Of a stretch of DNA of 64,000 nucleotides, positions 9,721 through 18,765 are shown one piece after another. Made by a program: the position numbers and the translations under genes. Each line of letters opens with the position of its first letter. Position 1 is the stretch's first letter. The notes under the pieces were generated by a model. That model was not told the DNA's origin, made no database searches, and was given only the letters and a program-made list of their open reading frames with translations. Origin of the DNA: Thermohalobaculum sp039815685 (GTDB lineage Bacteria; Pseudomonadota; Alphaproteobacteria; Rhodobacterales; Rhodobacteraceae); contig JBCBYV010000010.1 in NCBI GenBank assembly GCA_039815685.1, forward strand, positions 75,093-139,092, given 5' to 3'.

Positions 9721-12531
9721 TTGAGCGAGCAAGACGACACGCCGCAGCCCGAGGATGCGATGACCGATGCCGCGGGCGGCGGTGCTGGAAACGGGGGCGG
9801 TGACGGCAACGGCGACGGCGGCGATGGTGCCGGTTCCGGCGGCCCGATGATGCCTCATGACGGCCCGACCATCACGGTCGAGGACGAGATGAAGCGCAGC
9901 TACATCGAATACGCCATGAGCGTGATCGTGAGCCGCGCGCTGCCGGACTTGCGAGATGGGCTGAAGCCCGTGCACCGCCGCATTCTCTACGCCATGCATG
10001 AGGCCGGGAACACGCATGACAAGGCGTACCGGAAGGCGGCGCGCACGGTCGGTGACGTCATCGGTAAGTACCACCCCCATGGCGACAGCGCGGTCTACGA
10101 CGCTCTGGTCCGCATGGCGCAGGAGTTCTCCATGCGCCTGCCGCTGCTGGACGGTCAGGGCAATTTCGGCTCGATGGACGGCGATGCACCCGCGGCCATG
10201 CGATACACCGAAGTGCGCATGGAGAAGGTGGCGACGACGCTCCTCGAGGATATCGACCGGGACACGGTCGATTTCGTGCCGAACTATGACGGGCAGGATC
10301 TGGAGCCGGTCGTCCTGCCGGCCCGTTTCCCCAACCTGCTGGTCAACGGCGCGGGCGGCATTGCCGTCGGCATGGCGACGAATATCCCGCCGCACAATCT
10401 GGGCGAGGTGATCGACGCGACGCTGGCGCTGATCGACGATCCGGAGACGGATCTCGAAACGCTGATGGAGCTGATCCCGGCACCCGACTTCCCCACCGGC
10501 GGCATCATCCTGGGCCGGGCGGGGACGCTCAAGGCCTATATGACCGGGCGGGGCAGCGTGATCCTGCGCGCGCGCATCGACGAGAAGGAGGTGGAGGCGG
10601 CAGGCCGCCCCCGCATCGTCGTCACCGAGATCCCGTATCAGGTGAACAAGTCCACGCTCGTTGAGCGGATCGCGGAGCTCGCGAAGGAAAAGCGGGTCGA
10701 AGGCCTGGCGCATATCCAGGACGAGAGCGACCGGTTCGGCGTGCGCATCGTCATCGACCTGAAGCGCGATGCGACGCGCGATGTGGTGCTGAACCAGCTC
10801 TACCGCTTCACGGCGCTGCAGACCTCCTTTGGCTGCAACATGTTGGCGCTCAACGGCGGCAAGCCCGAGCAGTTCGACCTTATCACCTTCCTCAAGGCCT
10901 TCATCGCCTTCCGCGAGGAGGTGATCGCCCGGCGCACCGCTCACCTCCTGATGAAGGCGCGGGAGCGGGCGCATCTGCTGTCAGGCCTCGTCGTCGCAGT
11001 CTCGAACGTGGACGAGGTGGTGATGACGATCCGCTCCTCGCCCGATCCCGCCACGGCGCGGGAGCGGCTGAAGGAACGTCGCTGGCCCGCGGAGGATATC
11101 GCCGAATACATCCGGCTGGTGGACGACCCGAACCACACGCTGAACGAGGACGGCACCTACAACCTCTCCGATCCGCAGGCCCGCGCGATCCTCGATCTCC
11201 GCCTCCAGCGTCTCACGGCCATGGGCGTGAAGGAGATCGGTGACGAGCTGGCGGAGCTGGCCGAAAAGATCACTGACTATCTCGACATCCTGCGCTCGCG
11301 CGAGCGGATCATGCAGATCATCCGGGACGAGCTTCGGGCGGTGAAGGAAGGCTTCGCCACGCCTCGCCGCACGGAGATCGTGGAGTGGGAAGGGGACCTC
11401 GAGGACGAGGACCTTATCGAGCGCGAGGACATGGTCGTCACCATCACGCATGGTGGCTACATTAAGCGCACGCCGTTGTCGGAGTTCCGCAGCCAGGCGC
11501 GGGGCGGCAAGGGCCTCGCCGGCATGGCGATGAAGGACGACGACTTCGTCAGCCGCCTCTTCGTCGCCAACACGCACACGCCGCTCCTGATCTTCACGAC
11601 GAGCGGGATCGTCTACAAGCTGAAGACTTGGCGCCTGCCGCTTGGCGGGCGGAACGCGCGGGGCAAGGCGCTGGTGAACATCCTGCCGATCGAGGCGGGG
11701 GTCGGCATCGCCGCGATCATGCCGGTGGACCGGGCGGAGGAGGAGTGGGACGACCTGCAGATCGTCTTCGCCACCTCCGAAGGGGATGTCCGGCGCAACC
11801 AGCTCGGCGACTTCACCAACGTGAAGGCGAACGGCAAGATTGCAATGAAGCTGCCGGAGGATGTGCGCCTTATTGGCGCGCAGATCTGCGATGAGAGCTT
11901 CGACTTCATGCTCGTGACCTCGAACGGCCGGGCGATCCGGTTCCCTGTCACCGAGGTGCGCGTCTTCAAGGGGCGCGATTCGACCGGCGTGCGCGGCATG
12001 AAGCTCGCATCGGGGGCGGAGGTCGTCTCCATGGCCGTGATCCGGCATTTCGAGGCGGAGGCGGATGAGCGCGCAGCCTACCTCAAGCTCCGTCGCGCGG
12101 TGGCCGGGGCGCCCCAGGACGCGGAGGCCGATGCGGCGGAGGCGGAGGAAGAAGGCGCGGTCGCCGATATCGCCCTGCCCGAGGGCCGTTATGCCGAGAT
12201 GTCGGCGGCCGAGGACCTGATCCTCACCATCACCGAACGGGGTCTCGGCAAGCTCTCATCCAGCCACGACTACCCGGTGCGCGGGCGTGGCGGGCAGGGC
12301 GTGGCGGCCATCGACAAGGCGATGCGCGGCGGGCCGCTGACGGCGAGCTTCCCCGTAGCGGAGGACGACCAGATCATGCTGGTCACGGACAAGGGGCAGT
12401 CGATCCGCTGCCCCGTTTCTGGCATCTCCTTCCGCTCCCGCTCCGCCGGCGGCGTGAAGGTCTTCAATACCGGCGCCGACGAAAAGGTCGTGAGCGTCGC
12501 GCTGATCGCCGATCAGGGCGAGGAGGAGTAG
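9721..12531 (+). CDS. gyrA: DNA gyrase subunit A
   Basis: 936 residues. GyrA forms the DNA-cleaving half of gyrase and introduces negative supercoils. From a TTG start, residues 18-42 are an unusual Gly/Asp-rich tail, and the conserved protein begins near residue 52 (VEDEMKRSYIEYAMSVIVSR). The active-site tyrosine is Y162 (AMRYTEVRM). The quinolone-determining region reads GDSAVYD with S123 and D127, the sensitive-type residues. A C-terminal pinwheel domain follows, with the GyrA-box QARGGKG at about 592-598; E. coli has QRRGGKG. The start is uncertain: ATGs at 9760 and 9847 are alternatives and no strong Shine-Dalgarno is seen. Its last 19 bases overlap the convergent gene at 12513. Confidence 0.97.
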   Translation: MSEQDDTPQPEDAMTDAAGGGAGNGGGDGNGDGGDGAGSGGPMMPHDGPTITVEDEMKRSYIEYAMSVIVSRALPDLRDGLKPVHRRILYAMHEAGNTHDKAYRKAARTVGDVIGKYHPHGDSAVYDALVRMAQEFSMRLPLLDGQGNFGSMDGDAPAAMRYTEVRMEKVATTLLEDIDRDTVDFVPNYDGQDLEPVVLPARFPNLLVNGAGGIAVGMATNIPPHNLGEVIDATLALIDDPETDLETLMELIPAPDFPTGGIILGRAGTLKAYMTGRGSVILRARIDEKEVEAAGRPRIVVTEIPYQVNKSTLVERIAELAKEKRVEGLAHIQDESDRFGVRIVIDLKRDATRDVVLNQLYRFTALQTSFGCNMLALNGGKPEQFDLITFLKAFIAFREEVIARRTAHLLMKARERAHLLSGLVVAVSNVDEVVMTIRSSPDPATARERLKERRWPAEDIAEYIRLVDDPNHTLNEDGTYNLSDPQARAILDLRLQRLTAMGVKEIGDELAELAEKITDYLDILRSRERIMQIIRDELRAVKEGFATPRRTEIVEWEGDLEDEDLIEREDMVVTITHGGYIKRTPLSEFRSQARGGKGLAGMAMKDDDFVSRLFVANTHTPLLIFTTSGIVYKLKTWRLPLGGRNARGKALVNILPIEAGVGIAAIMPVDRAEEEWDDLQIVFATSEGDVRRNQLGDFTNVKANGKIAMKLPEDVRLIGAQICDESFDFMLVTSNGRAIRFPVTEVRVFKGRDSTGVRGMKLASGAEVVSMAVIRHFEAEADERAAYLKLRRAVAGAPQDAEADAAEAEEEGAVADIALPEGRYAEMSAAEDLILTITERGLGKLSSSHDYPVRGRGGQGVAAIDKAMRGGPLTASFPVAEDDQIMLVTDKGQSIRCPVSGISFRSRSAGGVKVFNTGADEKVVSVALIADQGEEE

Positions 12532-13112
12532 CGCTCGAGCACGAAGGTGCTTCGGGTGCTCTCCGTCTCGGTGCGCGTGATCACGCGGCCGGCGAGGCGG
12601 TCGGGCGCGATCACGGTCAGGAAGAGCTCGATGGTCTCGTCATCCCCCACCCGTCCCGCACCGTATAGGCGGGGCAGGCGGTGCTGCGGGCAGGGGAGCG
12701 CGATATCGAGCCGGTGGTTCTCCGAGACGCGCGAGGCCGGGTCCGGTCGCGGCATCCAGGGTGGCGGATCGAAATCCCAGACCTCGCCCTGTTCGAAGAA
12801 TAGCGGCACCGGGTTGGCTTCTTCGCGGGTGAGGGCACGCAGGCCCCAGGGGCCGACCTCGATGATCAGCGTGCCGAGTGGCGCGGGCAGGGGGGCGCCG
12901 TCTTCAGCTGGTTCGGGCATCTGCACCCAGCGGCCGTCGAGCGCGAGGGCGACCGTGCGCCGGTACTCGTTTGGCCCGATGCTGCAGGGATCGAAGGCAA
13001 AGCCCGGGGCGGACGCTTTGTCTGCCGCATTGGCCCCGGTGGCTGCCAGGGCCGCCAGGGCGACGAGGAGCGCTGCGGCGGTTGGGCGTTCAGGCGTTCT
13101 CGGCCAATACAT
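12513..13112 (-). CDS. Exported protein of unknown function
   Basis: 199 residues from the ATG at 13112. The N-terminus (RPTAAALLVALAALAATGANA) is a clear Sec signal peptide, giving a mature ~170-residue periplasmic or surface protein rich in proline and acidic residues, with Cys in DPCSIGPNEYRRT and LPCPQHRLPRLY that could form a disulfide. No family is recognised. The start overlaps the end of folC by 23 bases, so it is likely co-transcribed and perhaps coupled with accD-folC. Its last 19 bases overlap the 3' end of gyrA on the opposite strand. Confidence 0.72.
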   Translation of the reverse strand: MYWPRTPERPTAAALLVALAALAATGANAADKASAPGFAFDPCSIGPNEYRRTVALALDGRWVQMPEPAEDGAPLPAPLGTLIIEVGPWGLRALTREEANPVPLFFEQGEVWDFDPPPWMPRPDPASRVSENHRLDIALPCPQHRLPRLYGAGRVGDDETIELFLTVIAPDRLAGRVITRTETESTRSTFVLERYSSSP

Positions 13113-14430
13113 GACCGGCGAGATAGAGCGACCCGCAGAGGAGGACATGGTCGCCCGCGCGGAGCGCCGGCAGGAGATCCTGCAGCGCCTCACCGACGCT
13201 CTGGGCCGGGGTCGCCGACAGGCCGGCGGCGGTAAAGCGCTCGGCGAGGGTCGGCGCGGGCAGGCCCGCCGTGGCGCCTGGGATCGGCACGGCCCGGGCG
13301 CTCGCGGCGACCCTGGAGAGGGGGGCCGCGTAATCCTCCGCCGCTTTCGTATCCAGCATGCCCGTGATGAGGTGCAGGCGCGTGCCCTCGGCCACCATGG
13401 GACGGAAATGGGCGGCGATCGCCTCGCCCGCGGCCGGGTTGTGCCCGCCGTCGAGCCACAGGGTGACGCCATCGGGCAGGGCTGCCGCAAGCGGGCCACG
13501 GGTCAGGCGCTGGAGGCGCGCGGGCCATTCCGCCCGGGTCAGCGCCGCGGTGGGCGCGCCGCGGCGAAGGGCGCGGAGGGCGGCGACGGCCGTGCCGGCA
13601 TTATCGATCTGATGGGCGCCGGGCAGGACCGGACGGGGCAGGGGCAGGCGGCCCTGATGATCCTCGAAGACGAGCCCCTCGCGGCTTCCGCGGATCTGCC
13701 AGTCCCGGCCTGCGATGTGGAGCGGGGCTCCGATCTCCCGGGCGCGCTGCTCGATCACCTTGAGGGCGTCGGGGGCCTGGGGGGCGACGATGCAGGGCAC
13801 GCCGGGCTTGAGGATACCGGCCTTCTCGAACGCGATCTCGGGCAGCGTCTCACCGAGATACTGCTGATGGTCGAGGCTTACCGGGGTGATAATCGTGAGC
13901 GCCGGGCGGTCGATAACGTTCGTCGCGTCGAGCCGGCCGCCGAGCCCGACCTCGAGCAGCGTCATCTCCGCCTCCGCCCGGGCGAAGGCGAGGAGGGCTG
14001 CGACGGTCGTGATCTCGAAGAAGGTGATGGGGGCGCCGCCATTCGCGATCTCGCATTCTTCGAGAAGGGCGGCGAGGGCAGGCTCGTCGATGAGGCTGCC
14101 GGCCAGCCGGATGCGCTCATGAAAGCGGACGAGATGGGGCGAGGTGTAGGCGTGGACGCGCGCGCCTGAGCCCTCGAGCCCTGCGCGCAGCATGGCCGTC
14201 ACCGAGCCCTTGCCGTTCGTGCCGGCGATGTGGACGACCGCGGGGACGCGGCGTTCGGGATGGTCGAGCCGGGCCAGGAGGTGCCAGACCCGGTCGAGCG
14301 TGAGGTCGATGATCTTGGGGTGAAGCGTCAGCAGCCGGTCGAGGATCGCGTCGCTCACTGGTCCCGCGGGGGCGGCGCGGTCGGCGGGCTTTGCGGCGGC
14401 AAGCTCCGCCGGGGCTGGCGCGCGGTTCAC
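13090..14430 (-). CDS. folC: Bifunctional folylpolyglutamate/dihydrofolate synthase
   Basis: 446 residues. Joins glutamate to dihydropteroate and extends folate polyglutamates in the cytosol. The Mur-ligase-type P-loop is HIAGTNGKGSVTAML, followed by YTSPHLVRFHERIRL, the typical FolC segment. ATP/Mg-binding residues continue through LLEVGLGGRLDATN and ITPVSLDHQQYLG, all hallmarks. Translation starts at a GTG that overlaps the accD stop by four bases (GTGA), so it is coupled to accD, the usual arrangement. The first ~25 residues are Ala/Pro-rich and not conserved. Confidence 0.96.
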   Translation of the reverse strand: MNRAPAPAELAAAKPADRAAPAGPVSDAILDRLLTLHPKIIDLTLDRVWHLLARLDHPERRVPAVVHIAGTNGKGSVTAMLRAGLEGSGARVHAYTSPHLVRFHERIRLAGSLIDEPALAALLEECEIANGGAPITFFEITTVAALLAFARAEAEMTLLEVGLGGRLDATNVIDRPALTIITPVSLDHQQYLGETLPEIAFEKAGILKPGVPCIVAPQAPDALKVIEQRAREIGAPLHIAGRDWQIRGSREGLVFEDHQGRLPLPRPVLPGAHQIDNAGTAVAALRALRRGAPTAALTRAEWPARLQRLTRGPLAAALPDGVTLWLDGGHNPAAGEAIAAHFRPMVAEGTRLHLITGMLDTKAAEDYAAPLSRVAASARAVPIPGATAGLPAPTLAERFTAAGLSATPAQSVGEALQDLLPALRAGDHVLLCGSLYLAGHVLAENA

Positions 14431-15392
14431 GTCGTACCCTGCTCTTCCGGCGTTGCCGGGACATGCTCGGGCTCGGTTGCCTCGCCTTTTTCTAGCGCTG
14501 CGGGATCTCCGGCCGGTGTCTCGAGCAGGCCACGGACGGGAGCGGGGAGCGAGAGGAGTAGGCGCAGGATGCTGCCGATCTCGGCGCGCATGTCCTTCCG
14601 CTTCACCACCCGGTCGATCATGCCATGGTCGAGCAGGTATTCGGAGCGCTGGAAGCCTTCGGGCAGGGTCTCGCGGATGGTCTGCTCGATCACGCGGGGG
14701 CCCGCGAAGCAGATGAGGGCGTCGGGTTCGGCGAGCTGCACATCGCCGAGCATGGCGTAGGAAGCGGTGACGCCGCCGGTCGTGGGGTTGGTGAGGACGA
14801 CGATATAGGGCAGACCCGCCTCGCGCAGCTGAGCCACGGCGAGCGTGGTGCGCGGCATCTGCATGAGGCTGAGGATGCCCTCCTGCATGCGGGCCCCGCC
14901 GGCGGCCGCGAAGACGACGAGGGGCGCGCGGATGCCGACCGCCGCCTCCGCCGCCGCGATCATCGCATTGCCGACGGCCATTCCCATGGAGCCGCCCATG
15001 AAGCTGAAATCCTGTGCCACGGCGATGACGTCGAGCCCGAAGATCCCGCCGCGGGCGACGAGCATGGCCTCGTCCTCCTCGGTCTTGCGGCGGGCGTCGC
15101 GCATGCGGTCCGTGTAGCGCTTCTCATCGCGAAAGCCGAGCGGGTCGGCGATGGGCTCCGGCACCTCGATCTCCGCATAGGCCCCATGGTCGAAGAGCGC
15201 GTTGAAGCGGGCGCGGGGGCTGATGGCCATGTGATGCCCGCAATCGGGGCAGACATTGAGGTTGGCGCGGAGCGTGCGGTGGAAGATCATCTGCCCGCAG
15301 CCATCGCATTTGTGCCAGAGGTTCTCGGGCATCTCGCGCCGCTGGAAGAACGACTTGATCTTCGGAGGGACGTAGTCGGTGATCCAGTTCAT
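14427..15392 (-). CDS. accD: Acetyl-CoA carboxylase carboxyltransferase subunit beta
   Basis: 321 residues from the ATG at 15392 (MNWITDYVPPKIKSFF); upstream in-frame codons encode no conserved sequence. With AccA it transfers the carboxyl group from biotin to acetyl-CoA, making malonyl-CoA for fatty-acid synthesis. A four-cysteine zinc ribbon is visible (C29, C32, C48, C51), then the crotonase-like core with FSFMGGSMGMAVGNAMIAA and VVFAAAGGARMQEGILSLMQ. A non-conserved acidic tail (about 30 residues) ends the protein. It is the first gene of an accD-folC-unknown operon. Confidence 0.97.
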   Translation of the reverse strand: MNWITDYVPPKIKSFFQRREMPENLWHKCDGCGQMIFHRTLRANLNVCPDCGHHMAISPRARFNALFDHGAYAEIEVPEPIADPLGFRDEKRYTDRMRDARRKTEEDEAMLVARGGIFGLDVIAVAQDFSFMGGSMGMAVGNAMIAAAEAAVGIRAPLVVFAAAGGARMQEGILSLMQMPRTTLAVAQLREAGLPYIVVLTNPTTGGVTASYAMLGDVQLAEPDALICFAGPRVIEQTIRETLPEGFQRSEYLLDHGMIDRVVKRKDMRAEIGSILRLLLSLPAPVRGLLETPAGDPAALEKGEATEPEHVPATPEEQGTT

Positions 15393-15577
15393 CGGCGGCG
15401 GGCTCCGTTGCGGGTGGCGGGGCATATAAAGGGCCTTTGCCGGGGCCGCAATCTTGCGCTGCGATGTAGGGTGGGGATGGCAGGGTGCCCGATCGCGCGT
15501 CGCGAGGCTGGCGCCCCGCGCCTTGCTCCGCCCACCCGCCATCCCGCACCCTCCTCATGCCCTTGGCGGGCGGGGCG

Positions 15578-16624
15578 CTAGTGCGTCGGGCGTTCGAGGA
15601 CGGCGATGGCGCCGGCGGCGATGATCAGGGCGGTGCCGATCATCTCGCGCGTGCCGAAGGGCTCGTCGGTGAGGAGCGCGGCGGAGGCGACGCCGACCGC
15701 GACCTCGGAGAGAAGAAGGAGGCCGACGCGGCCCGGGGTGAGCAGGCTTGCAGGCCAGAGCGTGAGGAAGAGGACCGGCAGCAGATAGACGCCCGAGAGG
15801 AGCGCCCAGGGGGCCGTATCGATGACGGTCTCGAGCGCTGCGAGCCCCCCGAAGGTCGGCCCGCCGAGGGCGATGCTGAACACCGTGACGCCAAGCCCGC
15901 CGATAACGAAGGCTGCCATTTGCTCGCCCACGCCGAGCCCGCCGGAGCGGTAGACAGCGAGGCTCCCGAAGGCCCAGGCGATGCCGGAGGCGAGCGCCAG
16001 CCAGTCGCCGGCATTGCTGGGCAGGGGCAGGCCGGCGTCACCGAGCACCGTGAAAAGGCCTGCGAGACCCGCGACGATGGCGGCGATGCGGAAGACCGTC
16101 AGCCGCTCCCCCAGCACCGCCATGCCGAGTGCGGTGCCCCAGACGGGTGTGAGGTAGAAGAGCAGGATCGCCCGTACCACATCCGTGAGCGCGATGCTGA
16201 CGGCGTAGAAGCTCACGGCCATTCCGGTGAAGAGGCCTGAGAGGGCCAGCGGCAGCCAGACCGCAGCGAGCCGCCGCCAGCGCCAGGCCATGAAGGGCAG
16301 GAAGAGCGCGCAGGTGCCGCCGAACATCATCGCCGCGGGCCAGGCGCCGGTCAGCCCCATGTCCTCGAGGCCCCGCAGCGGCAACCACATCAGACCCCAA
16401 AGCGCGCCGCCCAGAACGAGGCCGAGGCTGGGCGCGAGGAGGCTTTGCGGTTGGGCGGTTTCGGCGGGCAAGGCGGGCTCCGGGGATTGCAGGTTCGAGC
16501 TATCCTTGCGGGGGCCCGGGGCGCAAGCGCGGTCTTTGCGGTCCTTCCCGCCGCGCCCTGCGACCGGTCCGGCGATGGGCGCCGGGGCGGCTCCGCCCTT
16601 GCGCAGGATGCGCCGGTGGATCAT
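15578..16624 (-). CDS. EamA/DMT-family transporter
   Basis: About 348 residues from the ATG at 16624; the first ~60 residues are Pro/Arg-rich and poorly conserved-looking, so the true start may be later, but no good internal start exists before the first membrane helix. Ten hydrophobic segments in two five-helix repeats are apparent, beginning LGLVLGGALWGLMWLPLRGL and ending MIGTALIIAAGAIAVLERP, the organisation of drug/metabolite transporters in the EamA family. FLPFMAWRWRRLAAV and LFYLTPVWGTALGMAVLGER are typical inter-helix segments. The substrate is unknown; family members export amino acids or metabolites. Divergent from the aminotransferase at 16656 (31-base gap). Confidence 0.85.
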   Translation of the reverse strand: MIHRRILRKGGAAPAPIAGPVAGRGGKDRKDRACAPGPRKDSSNLQSPEPALPAETAQPQSLLAPSLGLVLGGALWGLMWLPLRGLEDMGLTGAWPAAMMFGGTCALFLPFMAWRWRRLAAVWLPLALSGLFTGMAVSFYAVSIALTDVVRAILLFYLTPVWGTALGMAVLGERLTVFRIAAIVAGLAGLFTVLGDAGLPLPSNAGDWLALASGIAWAFGSLAVYRSGGLGVGEQMAAFVIGGLGVTVFSIALGGPTFGGLAALETVIDTAPWALLSGVYLLPVLFLTLWPASLLTPGRVGLLLLSEVAVGVASAALLTDEPFGTREMIGTALIIAAGAIAVLERPTH

Positions 16625-16655
16625 CGTAGGCCCGAAAGGACAGGAGAGGTGACCT

Positions 16656-17528
16656 ATGGTCGAGCGCAGGATCTGGACCTGGTGGCAGGGCGACTGGCAC
16701 GACGGCAACGTGGCGGTGCTGGGTGCTGCGGACCACGGCACCTGGCTCGGTTCGGTCGTGTTCGACGGGGCGCGGGTCTTCGAGGACACTGCGCCGGATC
16801 TCGACCTCCATTGCGCGCGGGCGCATGAGAGCGCGGTGCGCATGGGGCTCGAGCCGCCGATCACCGCCGAGGAGATGACCGCGATCGCGCGCGACGGGAT
16901 CGCGCGGACAGCTCCGGGCACGCCGCTCTATGTGCGGCCGATGCTCTGGGCGCAGGGGGGCGGGCCGATGATGGTAGCGCCGGACCCGGAGACGACGGTC
17001 TTCTGCCTATGCCTCGAGGAGCGGCCGATGCCGGAGGTGAAGGGCGCGGCACTCACCACCACGCGCTTTCGCCGGCCGACGATCGAGTGCGCGCCGACGG
17101 ATGTGAAGGCGGGCTGCCTCTATCCCAACAATGCCCGCATGCTGCGCGAAGCGCGAGTGGCCGGGTTCGACAATGCGGTCTCGCTCGATGCGCTCGGCAA
17201 TGTCGCGGAGACGGCGACCTCGAACATCTTCATGGTCAAGGACGGGGTGGCGCTGACGCCGGTTGCCAATGGTTGTTTCCTGGCCGGTATCACGCGGAAC
17301 CGGGTGCTGAGCCTCTTGGTGGAAGACGGGATGGAGGCGCGCGAGGCGACCCTGACGCTCGACGATCTGCGCGGGGCGGACGAGCTTTTCACGACCGGCA
17401 ATGCGGGCAAGGTGCTGCCGGTCACGCGTTTCGAGGATCGCCACCTTCAGCACGGACCGGTGACGCGCCGCGCGCGCGACCTCTATTGGGCCTATGCCAA
17501 CGAGGATGAGCAGGCGGCACGGGCCTGA
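16656..17528 (+). CDS. ilvE: Branched-chain amino acid aminotransferase (class IV, PLP)
   Basis: 290 residues with AGGAGAGG before the ATG. The fold-type IV signature is complete: the catalytic lysine is K151 in DVKAGCLYPNN, preceded by TTTRFRRPTIECAPTD and followed by ALGNVAETATSNIFMVKDG and GITRNRVLSLL. These enzymes interconvert leucine, isoleucine or valine with their 2-oxo acids using PLP. Length and sequence fit the Rhodobacterales branch called branched-chain aminotransferase; D-amino acid transaminase and aminodeoxychorismate lyase share the fold and cannot be excluded. Convergent with the CTERM protein gene (14-base gap). Confidence 0.85.
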   Translation: MVERRIWTWWQGDWHDGNVAVLGAADHGTWLGSVVFDGARVFEDTAPDLDLHCARAHESAVRMGLEPPITAEEMTAIARDGIARTAPGTPLYVRPMLWAQGGGPMMVAPDPETTVFCLCLEERPMPEVKGAALTTTRFRRPTIECAPTDVKAGCLYPNNARMLREARVAGFDNAVSLDALGNVAETATSNIFMVKDGVALTPVANGCFLAGITRNRVLSLLVEDGMEAREATLTLDDLRGADELFTTGNAGKVLPVTRFEDRHLQHGPVTRRARDLYWAYANEDEQAARA

Positions 17529-17542
17529 AGCCGGGCTGAGCC

Positions 17543-18634
17543 TTAGCTGCGCTTCTTGCGTGCGCGCCAGCCGAGCGCTCCGATCCCGCCGAGCAGCAGA
17601 AGGGCTGCCGGGGGCAGGGGAACGGCTGTCGATGGCGCTGACGTGAACGCCAGCACCTCGATCGCGCCGCTGCCGAGGAACTTGATCTCGATGCTGCGCA
17701 GGTTGAAGGCGTTCTGGAAGGTGAAGTCGCGCACGGAGTTGTCACCGTCGCAGAGGAACGGCCCGGTGCCGTTCGGCCCCTGCGGTGTGCCGTTACAGGG
17801 GTTGTTCGCTGAGTTGTTGGTGGAGCCGGGCGCTCCGATCAGGCTGTTCTGCAGCGTGTTCGTGCTGATGAGGTTTACCGTGTCGCCGAAGATGTTGACG
17901 CCGGTGAACTCGGGGATATTGCCCTCGTCCTGATCGAGCAGCCGAATGCCGTCGATATTGACCCCGAACTCGAAGAACGGATCGTCGCTGTCGAATGTCG
18001 ATGGCGCGCCCGGATCGTTGTAGTTCGGCGCGTTGAAGTTCGCGACGATATCGAAGGTCGTCTGGTCGTCGGGCTCGGTATAGAAGCCGTTGGACTCACG
18101 GCTCCGCGTCGTCGGCTGCTCCATGGCGATCAGGACAAGACCTGCCGGATCGGAACCGAAATCGGTGCCGGTGCCGAGATCGGGGTCGCCGCCCACGCAT
18201 GTCGCCACGGTACAGTTCGAGTTGAAGAGCGTGAGGCCCGCCGGATCGCCGTTTCGCACGCCCGCATTCGGGTTGGGAATGTTCGGCCCGTTAGGATTGT
18301 TCGGATCGGGGATCGTCGCGCCCTGAATCCCGAAACTCTGGAACTGCACGCCGAAGGTGTCGTCGAAATACCCGTTGTCGAGCACGCCGGTCTCGTCGGT
18401 GATCGGGGCGCCCTCGCCATAGCCGGTCACCGGCGTCTCGCCGTTGTTCGGCGTCAGGATCTCGCCGTCCGTGTTCACGCGCCCCTCGCGGTCGCTGAGA
18501 CTATCGACGCCGTTCGCGACGTCGTCGAAGTTGAGCTCGAACTCGGCCGTCGGAAAAACGGGCAGCGCGTGCCCCGTCGTACCAACCAACACAAGCAGCA
18601 ACGCCGTGGCGCACGCACGCATCCCGACCCCCAT
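17543..18634 (-). CDS. VPLPA-CTERM sorting-domain surface protein
   Basis: 363 residues. A signal peptide (CATALLLVLVGTTGHALP) starts the protein. The body is rich in Asn, Asp, Gly and Pro with few lysines (for example a PDPNNPNGPNIPNPN stretch near residue 110), typical of exported beta-rich proteins. The C-terminus is a textbook exosortase signal: VPLPPAALLLLGGIGALGW followed by RARKKRS, i.e. motif, transmembrane helix and basic tail. Such proteins are processed by an exosortase at the inner membrane and delivered to the surface or extracellular matrix. No exosortase gene is in the window. Start ATG at 18634 follows AGAGGG. Its biological role is unknown. Confidence 0.88.
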   Translation of the reverse strand: MGVGMRACATALLLVLVGTTGHALPVFPTAEFELNFDDVANGVDSLSDREGRVNTDGEILTPNNGETPVTGYGEGAPITDETGVLDNGYFDDTFGVQFQSFGIQGATIPDPNNPNGPNIPNPNAGVRNGDPAGLTLFNSNCTVATCVGGDPDLGTGTDFGSDPAGLVLIAMEQPTTRSRESNGFYTEPDDQTTFDIVANFNAPNYNDPGAPSTFDSDDPFFEFGVNIDGIRLLDQDEGNIPEFTGVNIFGDTVNLISTNTLQNSLIGAPGSTNNSANNPCNGTPQGPNGTGPFLCDGDNSVRDFTFQNAFNLRSIEIKFLGSGAIEVLAFTSAPSTAVPLPPAALLLLGGIGALGWRARKKRS

Positions 18635-18765
18635 CGGAAATCCCTCTCATTCCGACGGTGATTGGAATGTCCCGCTGTTGCAAGGCGTTAGGCGTTGCGC
18701 CACAGAATGAGCACAGAGGCGTCCCGAGTTGACGCAGCATTGTGGCGCAGGGCGCCCGAATTGTG

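Noticed and set aside
9085..10974. 629-codon minus-strand frame across ssb and gyrA
   Set aside because: Low-complexity complement of real genes in a GC-rich genome; no ribosome-binding site or family.
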